From assembly GCA_944325685.1 (NCBI GenBank), contig CALVBC010000012.1, forward strand, positions 1 to 54,173: a stretch of DNA of 54,173 nt, given 5' to 3'. Position numbers and translations under genes: made by a program. The notes beneath the pieces are model-generated. The model was not told where the DNA came from, searched no databases, and saw only the letters and a program-made list of their open reading frames with translations. This DNA is from an uncultured Erysipelotrichaceae bacterium (GTDB taxonomy: Bacteria > Bacillota_I > Bacilli_A > Erysipelotrichales > Erysipelotrichaceae). Positions 42,727 through 52,123 of this stretch are shown one piece after another. The first letter of the stretch is position 1, and each line of letters opens with the position of its first letter.

Positions 42727-44847
42727 TTATGCCTCCTTTCTCGATAATGAAGGATGGCTCGCTAAGATCTTCTTTACACCATGAGGGTAACTGAAGGCGA
42801 TCGTAGCGATCTTGTTTTCGATCGTGACGACGATACCTTCACCAAATACTTCGTGTTTGACCTTGTCACCTTTTTTGAGCGCTGTCTTTGATGGTCCTGT
42901 ATCTTTTCTTTGTTCATCAAAGATCGACCTTCTTTCCGTGATCTCTGTTTTTTGGACCAGATCATCAAGATAGTCATTAGGGATCTCTAAGACAAAGCGC
43001 GATGCGTTCTTGGTCGATTTAGTGACAAAGGAATAGGCGTTATTGTCGGTTAGATACAGTTTGCGCTTAGCCCTTGTATATGCGACATAGGCAAGTCGCC
43101 TTTCTTCCTCTAGTCCTTTTTCACCATCGCTCAAGGATAGTTCACTTGGGAAGACACCTTCTGACATCCCGATCACAAAGACGACATCAAATTCAAGGCC
43201 CTTGGCACTGTGGATGGTCATGAGATTAACACTGTCAGCGAATTCCTCACTGTTTTTATCGGTATATAGCGATATCATCTGTAAGTATTCATCTAAAGTC
43301 GATTCAGGATAGATGACTTGGTATTCACTGATATCATCGATGAGGGCTTTGATATTCTCTAACCTTTCGGTCTCATTTTCGTTTTCTAAGTATTGACGAT
43401 AACCACTTTCGTCTAAGACCATCTGTAATAGTTGCTCTAAAGAAGTGGTCTTTAAGGCTTCCTTCCACCCTTCGATCATCTTCACAAAGCTATCGAGGGT
43501 ACTCTTACTTTTAGGATAGTCACCGTTTTTGATGACCTCATACATCGTCGTACCATTCGCTTTTGCGATCTCTAAGATATTGTCGATCGTCTTTTGGCCG
43601 ATACCACGCCTTGGTGAATTGATGACCCTGGTAAAGGCTAGATCATCACCCGTAACGATCATCCTTAAATAGGATAGGATATCCTTGATCTCCGCCCTTT
43701 CATAGAAACGGATACCACCAAACACGCGATATGGGATCTTAGCTTCGACTAAGACCTTTTCTAAAGCCCGTGATAAGTAGTTTGAGCGATATAAGACAGC
43801 TATCTCATGATATGGTGTCCCACTTTCATACTGCTTTTCGATCTCTTGCCTTACATAATAGGCTTCATATTCTTCATTCATCAGGGTATTATGGGTGATC
43901 TTAGGACCACCAGATCTAGATGTATAGAGATCTTTCTCTAAGCGCATCTTGTTGTTTTTAATGACGCTGTTGGCACCGCTTAGGATGTTGTTGGTACTAC
44001 GGTAGTTCTCATTTAAGATGACCGTCTTAGTATCTTTATAGTCACTTGCGAAGTTGATGATGATATTCACATCAGCCCCACGCCATGTATAGATCGTCTG
44101 ATCAGGATCACCGACGACATAGATGTGGTCATGATATGATGCTAACTGTCTTATCAGTTTGTATTGTTGGCGATCGATATCCTGGAATTCATCGACATGG
44201 ATATAGGCAAAGTGTTTGGCCCACTTATTTTTCGCTTGTGCGTTTTTATCAAAAAGGTCAACGGTCCATAAGATAAGGTCATCAAAATCTAAAGCATACA
44301 TGTCCTTTTGCCTTTTGATGTAATAAGCATAGATCTTGGCTTTGGTCTCATTGATCGGGACCCCATAGGTCATCTCACTAGCTCTTATTGGATCGATACC
44401 AGCTGTCTTCATATTGCCGATATAGTCAAGCATCCGGCCATAACTCAGATCCCTTTTATCGATACCTTGCTCCTTGTAGGCTTCTTTTAAGATGGCTTGT
44501 TGGTCAGCTTGATCGATGATCGTAAAGTTACGTGGGTAGTTAAAAAAGCCGATCTCTTCTCTTAAGATCCTGACACATAACGAGTGGATCGTCGATACCC
44601 AGACAGTACTTGCAGTACCACCTAGCATCTCATTGATCCTGGTCTTCATCTCAGCGGCGGCTTTATTAGTAAAGGTGATCGCTAAGATCCGGCTAGGATC
44701 GACATGGAGCTTTTCGATGAGGTACACGATCCGCATCGTCAAAACTCTGGTCTTACCACTGCCGGCACCGGCGATGACCCTGATGTGGTCTTCGCTTGCG
44801 ATCACCGCTTCTTTCTGATTTTCATTTAAACTGGAGAACTTTATCAT
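42727..44847 (-). CDS. pcrA: ATP-dependent DNA helicase PcrA/UvrD
   Basis: 706 residues. SF1A motifs: IAGAGSGKTRVL, ITFTNKAAAEMK, VDEFQDIDRQQYKLI, GDPDQTIYTWRGAD, YRSTNNIL, TIHSAKGLEFDVVFVIG, EERRLAYVAYTRAK. C-terminal Tudor-like segment KKGDKVKHEVFGEGIVV. 3'-5' helicase for repair, plasmid replication and RNAP removal. Start 44847: TATAAT (44855-44860, minus) ends 7 nt upstream, with TTCCAT 17 bp further; GGAGGG touching the start is too close for ordinary use. An in-frame ATG at 44856 falls in the promoter. Confidence 0.95.
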   Translation of the reverse strand: MIKFSSLNENQKEAVIASEDHIRVIAGAGSGKTRVLTMRIVYLIEKLHVDPSRILAITFTNKAAAEMKTRINEMLGGTASTVWVSTIHSLCVRILREEIGFFNYPRNFTIIDQADQQAILKEAYKEQGIDKRDLSYGRMLDYIGNMKTAGIDPIRASEMTYGVPINETKAKIYAYYIKRQKDMYALDFDDLILWTVDLFDKNAQAKNKWAKHFAYIHVDEFQDIDRQQYKLIRQLASYHDHIYVVGDPDQTIYTWRGADVNIIINFASDYKDTKTVILNENYRSTNNILSGANSVIKNNKMRLEKDLYTSRSGGPKITHNTLMNEEYEAYYVRQEIEKQYESGTPYHEIAVLYRSNYLSRALEKVLVEAKIPYRVFGGIRFYERAEIKDILSYLRMIVTGDDLAFTRVINSPRRGIGQKTIDNILEIAKANGTTMYEVIKNGDYPKSKSTLDSFVKMIEGWKEALKTTSLEQLLQMVLDESGYRQYLENENETERLENIKALIDDISEYQVIYPESTLDEYLQMISLYTDKNSEEFADSVNLMTIHSAKGLEFDVVFVIGMSEGVFPSELSLSDGEKGLEEERRLAYVAYTRAKRKLYLTDNNAYSFVTKSTKNASRFVLEIPNDYLDDLVQKTEITERRSIFDEQRKDTGPSKTALKKGDKVKHEVFGEGIVVTIENKIATIAFSYPHGVKKILASHPSLSRKEA

Positions 44848-44871
44848 GCCCTCCATTATAGCAAGCTTCTC

Positions 44872-45771
44872 CTAATTATGGAAATGATAATCGATATGAC
44901 CGGTCACTGCTTCAAGCTTTAAACGGCAACTATCCTTTAATTCTGAGCGCAATTTATAGCTTTCAAATAAGCGATCAAAATAGATGGCATAATCATCTTC
45001 ATCACCTAATGCATCGACATTTATCGCTCCTGATACATTGGTCGCCTTGATAAAGTCATAAGCGATGTCTTTTAATTCGATGCGTCCTGATACAGCTTCC
45101 ACCTTGATCTCTTGACCTTTTGTATCTTCTATTTCGATATGGCCACTTGTCGCTTGGGCTTTTAAGATATTGATCTCGCAATCCCTTATCGTTATATCAC
45201 CAGATACTGATTCAAGCTTTAGATAGCTATTTTCTGTATCCTTGATATCGATATCGCCTGATACGGTCTCGATCTTCATCTCCCCTAAATATCCTTTAGG
45301 TAAGATCAGTTTTAAGTCACCAAATTCATGTTTTTCAAAGATACTGAAGTCTGGTCCATTGTAGATGATCTTTAATTCATCGCCTTTATTGGTGATATTA
45401 AAGCGCCCTTCTTCTTTTTGGTCATAGATAAAGTAGATATCATCATCTTCACCCTTTATGACCTCGACATCATTAGCCATCACATTGACCTTGATATAGA
45501 TGATATCGGTGCCTTTTGTACGATAGACGATATGATCTTCATCATCATATAATTGCTCATCAACTTTGTCTTCCTTGTATTCTTTGCCCTTTAGTACTAA
45601 AGCGATCTCCTTTGGTGAGTCGAGATGTTCGATGATCGTCGCTTCATCCATCCCATTATCCTTACGGTCTTCGATCATCTCATCGAAGTAAGCGATGACC
45701 TCATCGATATCATCGACCTCATAATTAGCTAATTCAGCTCTCAATTCCTCTAAGAACTTTTCCTTATTCAT
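44872..45771 (-). CDS. HAAS-domain/DUF4097 adhesin-like beta-helix protein
   Basis: 299 residues. N-terminal HAAS/DUF1700 module (MNKEKFLEELRAELANYEVDDIDEV, HLDSPKEIAL, about residues 1-60), then a DUF4097 repeat region in which SGxIxIxD units recur: VSGDIDIKD, VSGDITIRD, TSGHIEIED, VSGRIELKD, VSGAINVDA, with a final VTGHIDYHF. The six-fold repeats suggest a right-handed beta-helix. No signal peptide or membrane helix is seen. The gene partners with padR upstream (4-bp overlap). Confidence 0.85.
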   Translation of the reverse strand: MNKEKFLEELRAELANYEVDDIDEVIAYFDEMIEDRKDNGMDEATIIEHLDSPKEIALVLKGKEYKEDKVDEQLYDDEDHIVYRTKGTDIIYIKVNVMANDVEVIKGEDDDIYFIYDQKEEGRFNITNKGDELKIIYNGPDFSIFEKHEFGDLKLILPKGYLGEMKIETVSGDIDIKDTENSYLKLESVSGDITIRDCEINILKAQATSGHIEIEDTKGQEIKVEAVSGRIELKDIAYDFIKATNVSGAINVDALGDEDDYAIYFDRLFESYKLRSELKDSCRLKLEAVTGHIDYHFHN

Positions 45772-46082
45772 TTCTTGACTCCCCTTTCGATATACTTGTA
45801 GATCTTTAATAGATCCTTGAAATCATAGACATAGTCTAAGATCTTCTGATAACCACTTTCGGTCAATTTGTAAAACTTCCTTAGGCGACCATTAGCTTCT
45901 TCGCTATATGTCGTTAGATACATCCCTTTCTCTAAACGCCTTAAGATCGGATATAGGGTCGACTCTGATATATCGACGACCTCCTTGAGATCTTTGACGA
46001 TCTTATAACCATATGATGGTCCTTCGATCAGTGAGGCTAAGACACAGACATCTAATGATCCCTTTTTCAATTGTGCATCCAT
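45768..46082 (-). CDS. PadR-family transcriptional regulator
   Basis: 104 residues. PadR winged helix: KKGSLDVCVLASLIEGPSYGY near the start, then the YPILRRLEKGMYLTTY wing region. PadR/HAAS pairs are common in Firmicutes and control envelope-stress or membrane genes. AAGGAGG precedes the ATG. A palindrome in its own promoter suggests autoregulation. Confidence 0.92.
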   Translation of the reverse strand: MDAQLKKGSLDVCVLASLIEGPSYGYKIVKDLKEVVDISESTLYPILRRLEKGMYLTTYSEEANGRLRKFYKLTESGYQKILDYVYDFKDLLKIYKYIERGVKK

Positions 46083-46104
46083 CTAATACCTCCTTATGTC
46101 TTAT

Positions 46105-46133
46105 ACTATACATTACATAATATTATGTGTCAA
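46105..46133 (-). promoter_or_regulatory. padR promoter with operator palindrome
   Basis: Minus strand TTGACA (46128-46133), 17-bp spacer, TATAGT (46105-46110). The perfect 14-bp palindrome ACATAATATTATGT (46115-46128) fills the spacer. Confidence 0.75.
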
Positions 46134-46173
46134 CTAGATTCGTGAACTTCTTACATTGTGATATAATTTACTC

Positions 46174-47031
46174 ATGATATTAAGTAAAGGTTATGAAGAT
46201 TATATTTTATTAGATGCTGGTGATGAAGAGAAGCTAGAAAGCTACAGTGGCATCATCTTAAGACGTCCTGATCCAATGGCCATCTGGCCAAAGCGTCATC
46301 CAGAGCTTTGGCATAAGGTCGATGGTTACTATCACCGCTCCGATAAGGGTGGTGGTTATTGGAAGTTCTATAAGGATCTTCCTGAATACTGGACGATCAG
46401 ATATGATGACCTGACTTTTAAGGTGTCACCGACTAATTTCAAACACACGGGCCTCTTTATGGAGCAGGCCGCTAATTGGCAGTATATCAAAGAAAAGATC
46501 CAAGCTAATAAAGATAAAGAGATCAAGATCTTGAATCTTTTTGCCTATACCGGTGCTGCGACAATGGTCGCAAGTAGTGCTGGCGCTAAAGAAGTGGTCC
46601 ATGTCGATGCCTCTAAAGGGATGGTCGCTTGGGCTAAAGAGAATATGCACTTATCAAAGCTTGATGATCACTATATCCGCTTCATGGTCGATGATTGTAT
46701 CAAGTTCATCCAAAAGGAGATCAGAAGAGGCAGAAAATATCATGGTATCATCATGGATCCGCCATCATATGGCAGAGGACCAAATGGAGAGATGTTCCAA
46801 TTCAAAGATCAGATCAATACCCTTGTATCACTATGCAAAGAACTACTAGCTGATGACTATCTATTCATGATCATCAATTCCTATACCACTGGCTATTCTA
46901 GTACCGTCATATCAAATCTGGTGAGATCTTATTTCGGTGATGCCAAAGTCATCTCCGATGAGCTTGGCATCCCGATCAAAGACAGTGACTACATCTTGCC
47001 CTGTGGCCTAACGACAAGGATCGAAAGATGA
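46174..47031 (+). CDS. Class I SAM-dependent methyltransferase (RlmI-like)
   Basis: 285 residues. SAM site ILNLFAYTGAATMVASSAGA, acidic loop VHVDASKGMVAWAKEN, and the catalytic-type IIMDPPSYGRGPNGE (DPPSY). This layout is that of RlmI/YccW and YtxN-type rRNA methyltransferases; the PUA domain of RlmI is not evident, so the target base is unknown. Leaderless ATG 46174 (TATAAT 6 nt before, TTCGTG at 17 bp). It overlaps the pseudouridine synthase gene by 4 bp, consistent with a joint rRNA/tRNA modification unit. Confidence 0.85.
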   Translation: MILSKGYEDYILLDAGDEEKLESYSGIILRRPDPMAIWPKRHPELWHKVDGYYHRSDKGGGYWKFYKDLPEYWTIRYDDLTFKVSPTNFKHTGLFMEQAANWQYIKEKIQANKDKEIKILNLFAYTGAATMVASSAGAKEVVHVDASKGMVAWAKENMHLSKLDDHYIRFMVDDCIKFIQKEIRRGRKYHGIIMDPPSYGRGPNGEMFQFKDQINTLVSLCKELLADDYLFMIINSYTTGYSSTVISNLVRSYFGDAKVISDELGIPIKDSDYILPCGLTTRIER

Positions 47032-47693
47032 TCGATATCCTATACGAGGACAATCACTTACTCGTAGTCGTCAAACCTTGCAATATCCCGGTACAGGCTG
47101 ATAGTTCCAAAGATGATGATATGTTGTCGATATTAAAGGCATATATCAAGGACAAATACCAAAAACCTGGTAATGTCTACCTTGGTCTTGTCCACCGTTT
47201 AGATCGACCAGTAGGAGGCACGATGGTCTTTGCCAAGACCTCTAAAGCCGCTAGCCGCCTATCCAAGATGATCCAAGATCATGACTTTGAAAAGGTCTAT
47301 CTAGCTTGTGTTAAAGATGACGGCTTAAAAGATCATGATCGCTTAATAGATCATCTACTAAAAGACCAAAAGACCAATATGGTCAAGGTCGATCCTAAAG
47401 GCAAGGAAGCGATCTTAGAATATGATGTCATCAAAAGAAAAGATGGCCTTGCCTTAGTTAAGATCGATCTAAAGACTGGTCGTTCCCATCAGATCAGGGT
47501 CCAATTTGCCAGTCGTAACCATCCTCTATATGGTGACCACCGTTATGATCCTAACTGTATCAAAAACAGTCAGATCGCTTTGTGGTCCTATAGCCTTTCC
47601 TTCAAACATCCTATCACCCAAGAAACGATGACTTTTAAAAGTATCCCATATAATAAACCGTTTGATCGGTTCAAGGAGGCATTAGATGAGTGA
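47028..47693 (+). CDS. RluA-family pseudouridine synthase
   Basis: 221 residues. Catalytic motif VHRLDRPVGGTMVFAKT (HRLDR with Asp), plus RSHQIRVQFASRNHPLYGD and LWSYSLSFKHP near the C-terminus. It isomerises uridine in rRNA or tRNA; no S4 domain is present, so RluD/C assignment is not possible. ATGA overlap with the methyltransferase gene; overlap of 8 bp with the VanY-like gene. Confidence 0.9.
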   Translation: MIDILYEDNHLLVVVKPCNIPVQADSSKDDDMLSILKAYIKDKYQKPGNVYLGLVHRLDRPVGGTMVFAKTSKAASRLSKMIQDHDFEKVYLACVKDDGLKDHDRLIDHLLKDQKTNMVKVDPKGKEAILEYDVIKRKDGLALVKIDLKTGRSHQIRVQFASRNHPLYGDHRYDPNCIKNSQIALWSYSLSFKHPITQETMTFKSIPYNKPFDRFKEALDE

Positions 47694-48795
47694 AGTTATA
47701 AAAAAGAAGAAGATCAAAAGAGCTCTCAATAGGCGATTTCTCGCCCTATTGTGTATCATCCTATTAGCTATCATCTCGCTATTCAAGATCCCGGATTTTA
47801 TCACCACAAGGGCTTTAGAAGACCTAGGCTTTTCTAGTGGTGCGATAAAAGCGATCAAAGCTAAAAACCTCGATAAACGATTGATCGATGGTAAGTACTA
47901 TTCTGAATATCTTGATTCTGAAGTCCAAAAGGACAACTTCAAAAGCGATTATCTAGAGCTATATGTTTGGGAAGATAGTCTAAGCGATGATGATTTCTTA
48001 CTGTATGATAAACTCGTTCAAAAGGGATATAGTGAAGATGCGGTCATCAATCTTTTCAAAGAGCTCAACTTCAATGAACTGACACCGCTACTAGTTTTCG
48101 ATAACCTTGATAGTACCGCTAACTACATCGCTGACTGTATCAAAAATAGATCTACCAATGTGGATGGTAACTTCCATCTCGATGGTGATTACCTCCATCC
48201 TTATACCAATATAAACGAAGCTAAAGACCTAAATAAGGACACGGTATTAGTCACGCAAAAATATACTCTAAATGAGTATATCCCGCAAAAGCTTGTACCT
48301 TTGACGGTCGAATATGCCGCTGAAGGTGTCGAACTAGCAAATAGCGCCTATACTGCTTTTATCACCATGTCTGATGCGATGAATGAAAGTAGTCTCTATA
48401 TATACGCTGTAACTGGCTATCGTAGCTATACTGATCAAACAGAGCTATATGAAAGCTATGCATCAGAAGAAGAAGCTGATCAAAATACACCAAGACCTGG
48501 CCATTCAGAAACACAGACCGGTCTAAGTGTCGTCGTTGTCGATAGCGCTAATGAATCGCTTTCTAATTTCGTCAATACTGGTGAATATACATGGCTTAAA
48601 GACCATGCCCATGAATATGGCTTTATCATCCGCTATCCAGAGGGTAAATCATCGATCACTGGCTATGAATTCACACCATATCAGCTCCGCTATGTCGGTA
48701 CAGATGTCGCCACCGCTGTATATGAAAGTGGTCTAACATATGAAGAGTATTATCTCTTATATCTTGATAATACAACTAGCGAGGAAGCAAAGTGA
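47686..48795 (+). CDS. Membrane-anchored VanY-like D,D-carboxypeptidase homologue lacking zinc ligands
   Basis: 369 residues. N-terminal signal anchor (RRFLALLCIILLAIISLFKIP). The C-terminal 160 residues follow VanY/DacB: AVTGYRSYTDQTELYESY, RPGHSETQTGLSVVVVD, WLKDHAHEYGFIIRYPEGK, GYEFTPYQLRYVG. The metal motif SEHQTGLAVD is SETQTGLSVV here, and EPWH is TPYQ. Thus His, Asp, the general base Glu and the last His are all replaced. It is most likely a non-catalytic peptidoglycan-binding or scaffold protein. AAGGAGG precedes ATG. Confidence 0.85.
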   Translation: MSEVIKKKKIKRALNRRFLALLCIILLAIISLFKIPDFITTRALEDLGFSSGAIKAIKAKNLDKRLIDGKYYSEYLDSEVQKDNFKSDYLELYVWEDSLSDDDFLLYDKLVQKGYSEDAVINLFKELNFNELTPLLVFDNLDSTANYIADCIKNRSTNVDGNFHLDGDYLHPYTNINEAKDLNKDTVLVTQKYTLNEYIPQKLVPLTVEYAAEGVELANSAYTAFITMSDAMNESSLYIYAVTGYRSYTDQTELYESYASEEEADQNTPRPGHSETQTGLSVVVVDSANESLSNFVNTGEYTWLKDHAHEYGFIIRYPEGKSSITGYEFTPYQLRYVGTDVATAVYESGLTYEEYYLLYLDNTTSEEAK

Positions 48796-49445
48796 TCGAT
48801 ACCGTGATCTTTGACCTTGATGGTCTACTTATCGATAGTGAATATTCTTTCTATAAGATGGATGAAAGCTTCTTAAAACGCTATGATAAGACCTTTAGTT
48901 TAGATGATTATGTTAAGCATCACTGTGGTAAGACCGTCATCGATAATATAAGCCTCTTTATCAAAAAGTATTATCTACCGATATCCTTAGATGAAGGACT
49001 AAAGATCATAAACGAAGATATCCAAAAGGATATCGATAGAGGCATCCCATTAAAGAAGGGAGCTAAAGAATTATTAGACTACCTTAAAGAGAACCGATAC
49101 AAGATCGTCTTAGCGACATCAAGCACCAAAGAAAGGGCCTTGACCTTACTAGAAAAAGACCAAGTACTAGACTACTTTGATGGCTACGTCTTTGGAAGTG
49201 ATGTCAAACATGGTAAACCCTATCCTGATGTCTTTCTTAAAGCCGCTGATATCGTTGATTCTGATCCTAAAAAGTGTCTTGTCTTAGAAGACAGCGAAGC
49301 TGGTATCAAGGCAGCTTATAATGCCCATATCAAGGTCATCTGTATCCCTGATCTTAAAATGCCTGATAATGATCATCAAAAGCTACTAGAGGCGATGTTG
49401 CCTTCCCTTGATGAAGTTATCACCTATCTAAAAAAAGACGTTTAG
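48792..49445 (+). CDS. HAD hydrolase, beta-phosphoglucomutase-like
   Basis: 217 residues. Motif I IFDLDGLLIDSEYSF, motif II LATSSTKERA, motif III GSDVKHGKPYPDVFLKA, motif IV VLEDSEAGIKAA. The C2-type helical cap and the DGxLIDSE signature place it in the beta-PGM/phosphatase group; substrate not determinable. GTG start at 48792 overlapping the upstream stop, with GAGGAAG before it. The stop is in the loop of a bidirectional terminator. Confidence 0.88.
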   Translation: MIDTVIFDLDGLLIDSEYSFYKMDESFLKRYDKTFSLDDYVKHHCGKTVIDNISLFIKKYYLPISLDEGLKIINEDIQKDIDRGIPLKKGAKELLDYLKENRYKIVLATSSTKERALTLLEKDQVLDYFDGYVFGSDVKHGKPYPDVFLKAADIVDSDPKKCLVLEDSEAGIKAAYNAHIKVICIPDLKMPDNDHQKLLEAMLPSLDEVITYLKKDV

Positions 49446-49456
49446 GCGTCTTTTTT
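49431..49456. terminator. Bidirectional terminator holding two stop codons
   Basis: AAAAAAGACG-tttagg-CGTCTTTTTT. The plus gene's TAG (49443-49445) and the minus gene's TAA (49442-49444) both fall in the 6-nt loop. Confidence 0.85.
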
Positions 49457-50299
49457 AAAGCGTTTGATGAGCTCATTGCGTTTAGCTTCCATATCATTAT
49501 AACCTAATTGATACAAGATCCTGAGATTTGGTTTATCACCTGTTAGTCTTTTGACTGGGACTTCCTTTGATGGATACATATAGATGGCTTTATCATTTGT
49601 GACTAAGTCATTGACGATATCGATCTGTTTTTGATAGTTTAAATGTCTTACCGCGTAGTCTTTTTCAACATTAGGATACTTCTTATACATCGTACGCATG
49701 ATCCATTTGACAAAGCCTGTGGCTTCTTTTCTAACATAACCCTTAGGTTTAGTTGTAATGATCAAAAACTCGTCAGCCCCATCTTTGATGGCCTCTTCGA
49801 TCGGGATCATCTTAGTGATACCACCATCTAGATACCCTTTGCCCTTATATTTGACGACCTTACCGATGACTGGCAATGTACATGCCGCCTTTAGTAGTAA
49901 CATATCCTTATCGATATCTTTGACCTTCATAAAAAAGGTCCCTTTTTCCATATCGTAGATACCAAATTTCGCATCACAACTAGATGCCTTAGCCTTTTTG
50001 ATATCATAGTGTTTGACTTCAGGTAGGATATGCTCAAAGAGATAGTCATATCCGACATAGCGGTGTTCCCTTATAAGTGGTCTAATACCGATCAATTCCT
50101 TATCCGCGATGTGATTAGTCGATAGATCATATAGATAATCGATATCCTTGCACAAATATGAACATAGGTGTACAGCCCCTGTTGATATACCATAGGCAGT
50201 ATCAAATTCGATGCCATTATCGATAAGCCAAGCTAAACAGCCAGCTGTATAGGCACCGCGCATACCCCCACCTTCTAGTACTAATGCGATCTTTTTCAT
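49442..50299 (-). CDS. Patatin-like phospholipase
   Basis: 285 residues. Oxyanion loop EGGGMRGAYTAG, nucleophile YGISTGAVH (GxSxG), and catalytic DGG in YLDGGITKMIP. These three make the patatin Ser-Asp dyad. It resembles the small bacterial RssA/YjjU type. Lipid acyl hydrolase activity is expected; location cytoplasmic with no signal peptide. GAGGGGA precedes ATG. Confidence 0.92.
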   Translation of the reverse strand: MKKIALVLEGGGMRGAYTAGCLAWLIDNGIEFDTAYGISTGAVHLCSYLCKDIDYLYDLSTNHIADKELIGIRPLIREHRYVGYDYLFEHILPEVKHYDIKKAKASSCDAKFGIYDMEKGTFFMKVKDIDKDMLLLKAACTLPVIGKVVKYKGKGYLDGGITKMIPIEEAIKDGADEFLIITTKPKGYVRKEATGFVKWIMRTMYKKYPNVEKDYAVRHLNYQKQIDIVNDLVTNDKAIYMYPSKEVPVKRLTGDKPNLRILYQLGYNDMEAKRNELIKRFKKDA

Positions 50300-50308
50300 A
50301 TATTCCCC

Positions 50309-50563
50309 TCACTTGTGTTTAAAACGGTAATATTCTTCATCCTTCAAGATATCGATAAAGACATCTTTCTTATCATCATAGTAGAACTCAGTATCACTAT
50401 ACAGTGATATAAGATCATCCTCAGACAATTTAAAACGCGTCCCCTTTTTTACGATGACATACATATCACCTTTTCTTATGACCATGGCATTATCCTCGGT
50501 ATATACATGTTCACTGGCTTTTAAATAAGTCAGTGCTTCTTTTAAACCGTTCAATTTGATCAT
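50309..50563 (-). CDS. Small protein of unknown function
   Basis: 84 residues: LKEALTYLKASEHVYTEDN, then beta-like VIRKGDMYVIVKKGTRFKLSEDDL, acidic C-terminal FYYDDKKDVFIDILKDEEYY. No family recognised. Its promoter appears to be TTGAAT-18 bp-TAAAAT (TAAAAT 50570-50575 on minus), 6 nt before the ATG and partly inside the end of the cardiolipin synthase gene, so it is predicted leaderless. Confidence 0.6.
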   Translation of the reverse strand: MIKLNGLKEALTYLKASEHVYTEDNAMVIRKGDMYVIVKKGTRFKLSEDDLISLYSDTEFYYDDKKDVFIDILKDEEYYRFKHK

Positions 50564-50572
50564 AGAGTAATT

Positions 50573-52123
50573 TTACATTAAAGGCGCAAAGACATTCAAT
50601 ATCGCCTGGATGAGCTTGATGACGACATTGGTCTTTTTGACCTCTTCTAAAGTTTTCTTTTCAGATACCTTTAGTGTATCAAGATAATCCTCTTTCATCT
50701 TAGCTATCTCATCGTGTTTTGATACTAAGACCCCACATTCATAGTTCAGATAGTAGGAACGATAGTCCATATTGTAGGTACCGATCGAGGCGATCTTGTC
50801 GTCGACGATGATGAGCTTAGAATGGATAAAGCCTGGTGTATACTCATATACCTTGACCCCTGACTTTAATAATATCGGATAATGCGACTTTGTCAGCATG
50901 AAGACGGTCTTTTTATCTGGGATATGTGGTACAGTGATGATCACTTCAACACCTGATTTAGCCGCTAAACATAAAGCATTGACCATATCATAGTCAAGGA
51001 CTAAGTATGGTGTATGGATATAGATATATCTCTTAGCATGGTTTATAAGCATATTGTGGACATTGCGCGCTAGATCTTCATCATCAGTAGGACTATCACT
51101 AAAAGGCAAGATCAGATCATCGATATCCTTTGTATCATAGCGATATTTAAAGTCGATATGATCAAGTCTCTCTTCTTTTGGTACTGTAGCGTTATAGAAT
51201 TGGATAAACATCAGTGTAAATGACCATACAGCTTCGCCTTCTAGTTTGATACCAGTGTCTTTCCAGTGCCCAAACCTCACGATATGGTTGATATATTCAT
51301 CAGCGATATTATAACCACCAGTAAAGGCGACTTTATTGTCGATCACGACCATCTTGCGGTGGGAGCGATTGTTGGTCTTAGAAAGTAAGGATAAACGGAT
51401 CGAGACTGGTGAAAAGGCATGACAATGGATACCGATCGAGCGCATATTCTCATCAAAATTCTCAGGAAGACAAGTGATACAACCACCATCATCATACATG
51501 AAGTATACCTTGACCCCATCCGCGATCTTTTCCTTTAAAGCCTTGACTAAGCTTTTAAGCATATAGCCATCCTTAACGATAAAGGTCTCGATAAAGATGA
51601 AGTGCTTAGCTTTACCGATCTCTTCTAAAAGATCTTTAAAGTAATCTTCACCGATCTTATAGTACTTGATGTCGGTATCCTTATAGTAAGGATAGTTACC
51701 ATTCTCTTTGATATAGTGATAGATATAAGCGATATCAGGATCTTCGATCATCACTTCTTCATTCTCTTTTAGGATATTCTTACTTTCATTGACACTGTCT
51801 TTGATCCTACCTCTTAAGTCTTTCGGAACTTTTCTTTCCGCAAACATCAAATAGAGGATCCCACCAACAAGTGGCAATACCCCGATTATAAGGGCCCAAG
51901 CTAACTTATAAGACATATTCTTATATTGATTGATGACCCTGATGATAAGGCAGATATTGAGGGTGCTTAAAGCGATACCGATATAACGTGAATAAATTCC
52001 CGCCAACATAAAACCAACTGATATCACTACCAGTTGTAATATTAGGATCATCGCCACAAAAAAGACACGGCTTGTCAAAAATTTGATGATCCGATTAGTG
52101 ATCTTATCGATATACTTCCTCAT
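50573..52123 (-). CDS. cls: Cardiolipin synthase (phospholipase D family)
   Basis: 516 residues. Two N-terminal membrane helices, then two HKD motifs: SHRKMVVIDNKVAFTGG and HSKLIIVDDKIASIGTYN. It condenses two phosphatidylglycerols. The GGYNIADEY and MDYRSYYLNYECG blocks are typical of the Firmicutes Cls. ATG 52123 overlaps the GNAT stop by 4 bp. Confidence 0.93.
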   Translation of the reverse strand: MRKYIDKITNRIIKFLTSRVFFVAMILILQLVVISVGFMLAGIYSRYIGIALSTLNICLIIRVINQYKNMSYKLAWALIIGVLPLVGGILYLMFAERKVPKDLRGRIKDSVNESKNILKENEEVMIEDPDIAYIYHYIKENGNYPYYKDTDIKYYKIGEDYFKDLLEEIGKAKHFIFIETFIVKDGYMLKSLVKALKEKIADGVKVYFMYDDGGCITCLPENFDENMRSIGIHCHAFSPVSIRLSLLSKTNNRSHRKMVVIDNKVAFTGGYNIADEYINHIVRFGHWKDTGIKLEGEAVWSFTLMFIQFYNATVPKEERLDHIDFKYRYDTKDIDDLILPFSDSPTDDEDLARNVHNMLINHAKRYIYIHTPYLVLDYDMVNALCLAAKSGVEVIITVPHIPDKKTVFMLTKSHYPILLKSGVKVYEYTPGFIHSKLIIVDDKIASIGTYNMDYRSYYLNYECGVLVSKHDEIAKMKEDYLDTLKVSEKKTLEEVKKTNVVIKLIQAILNVFAPLM

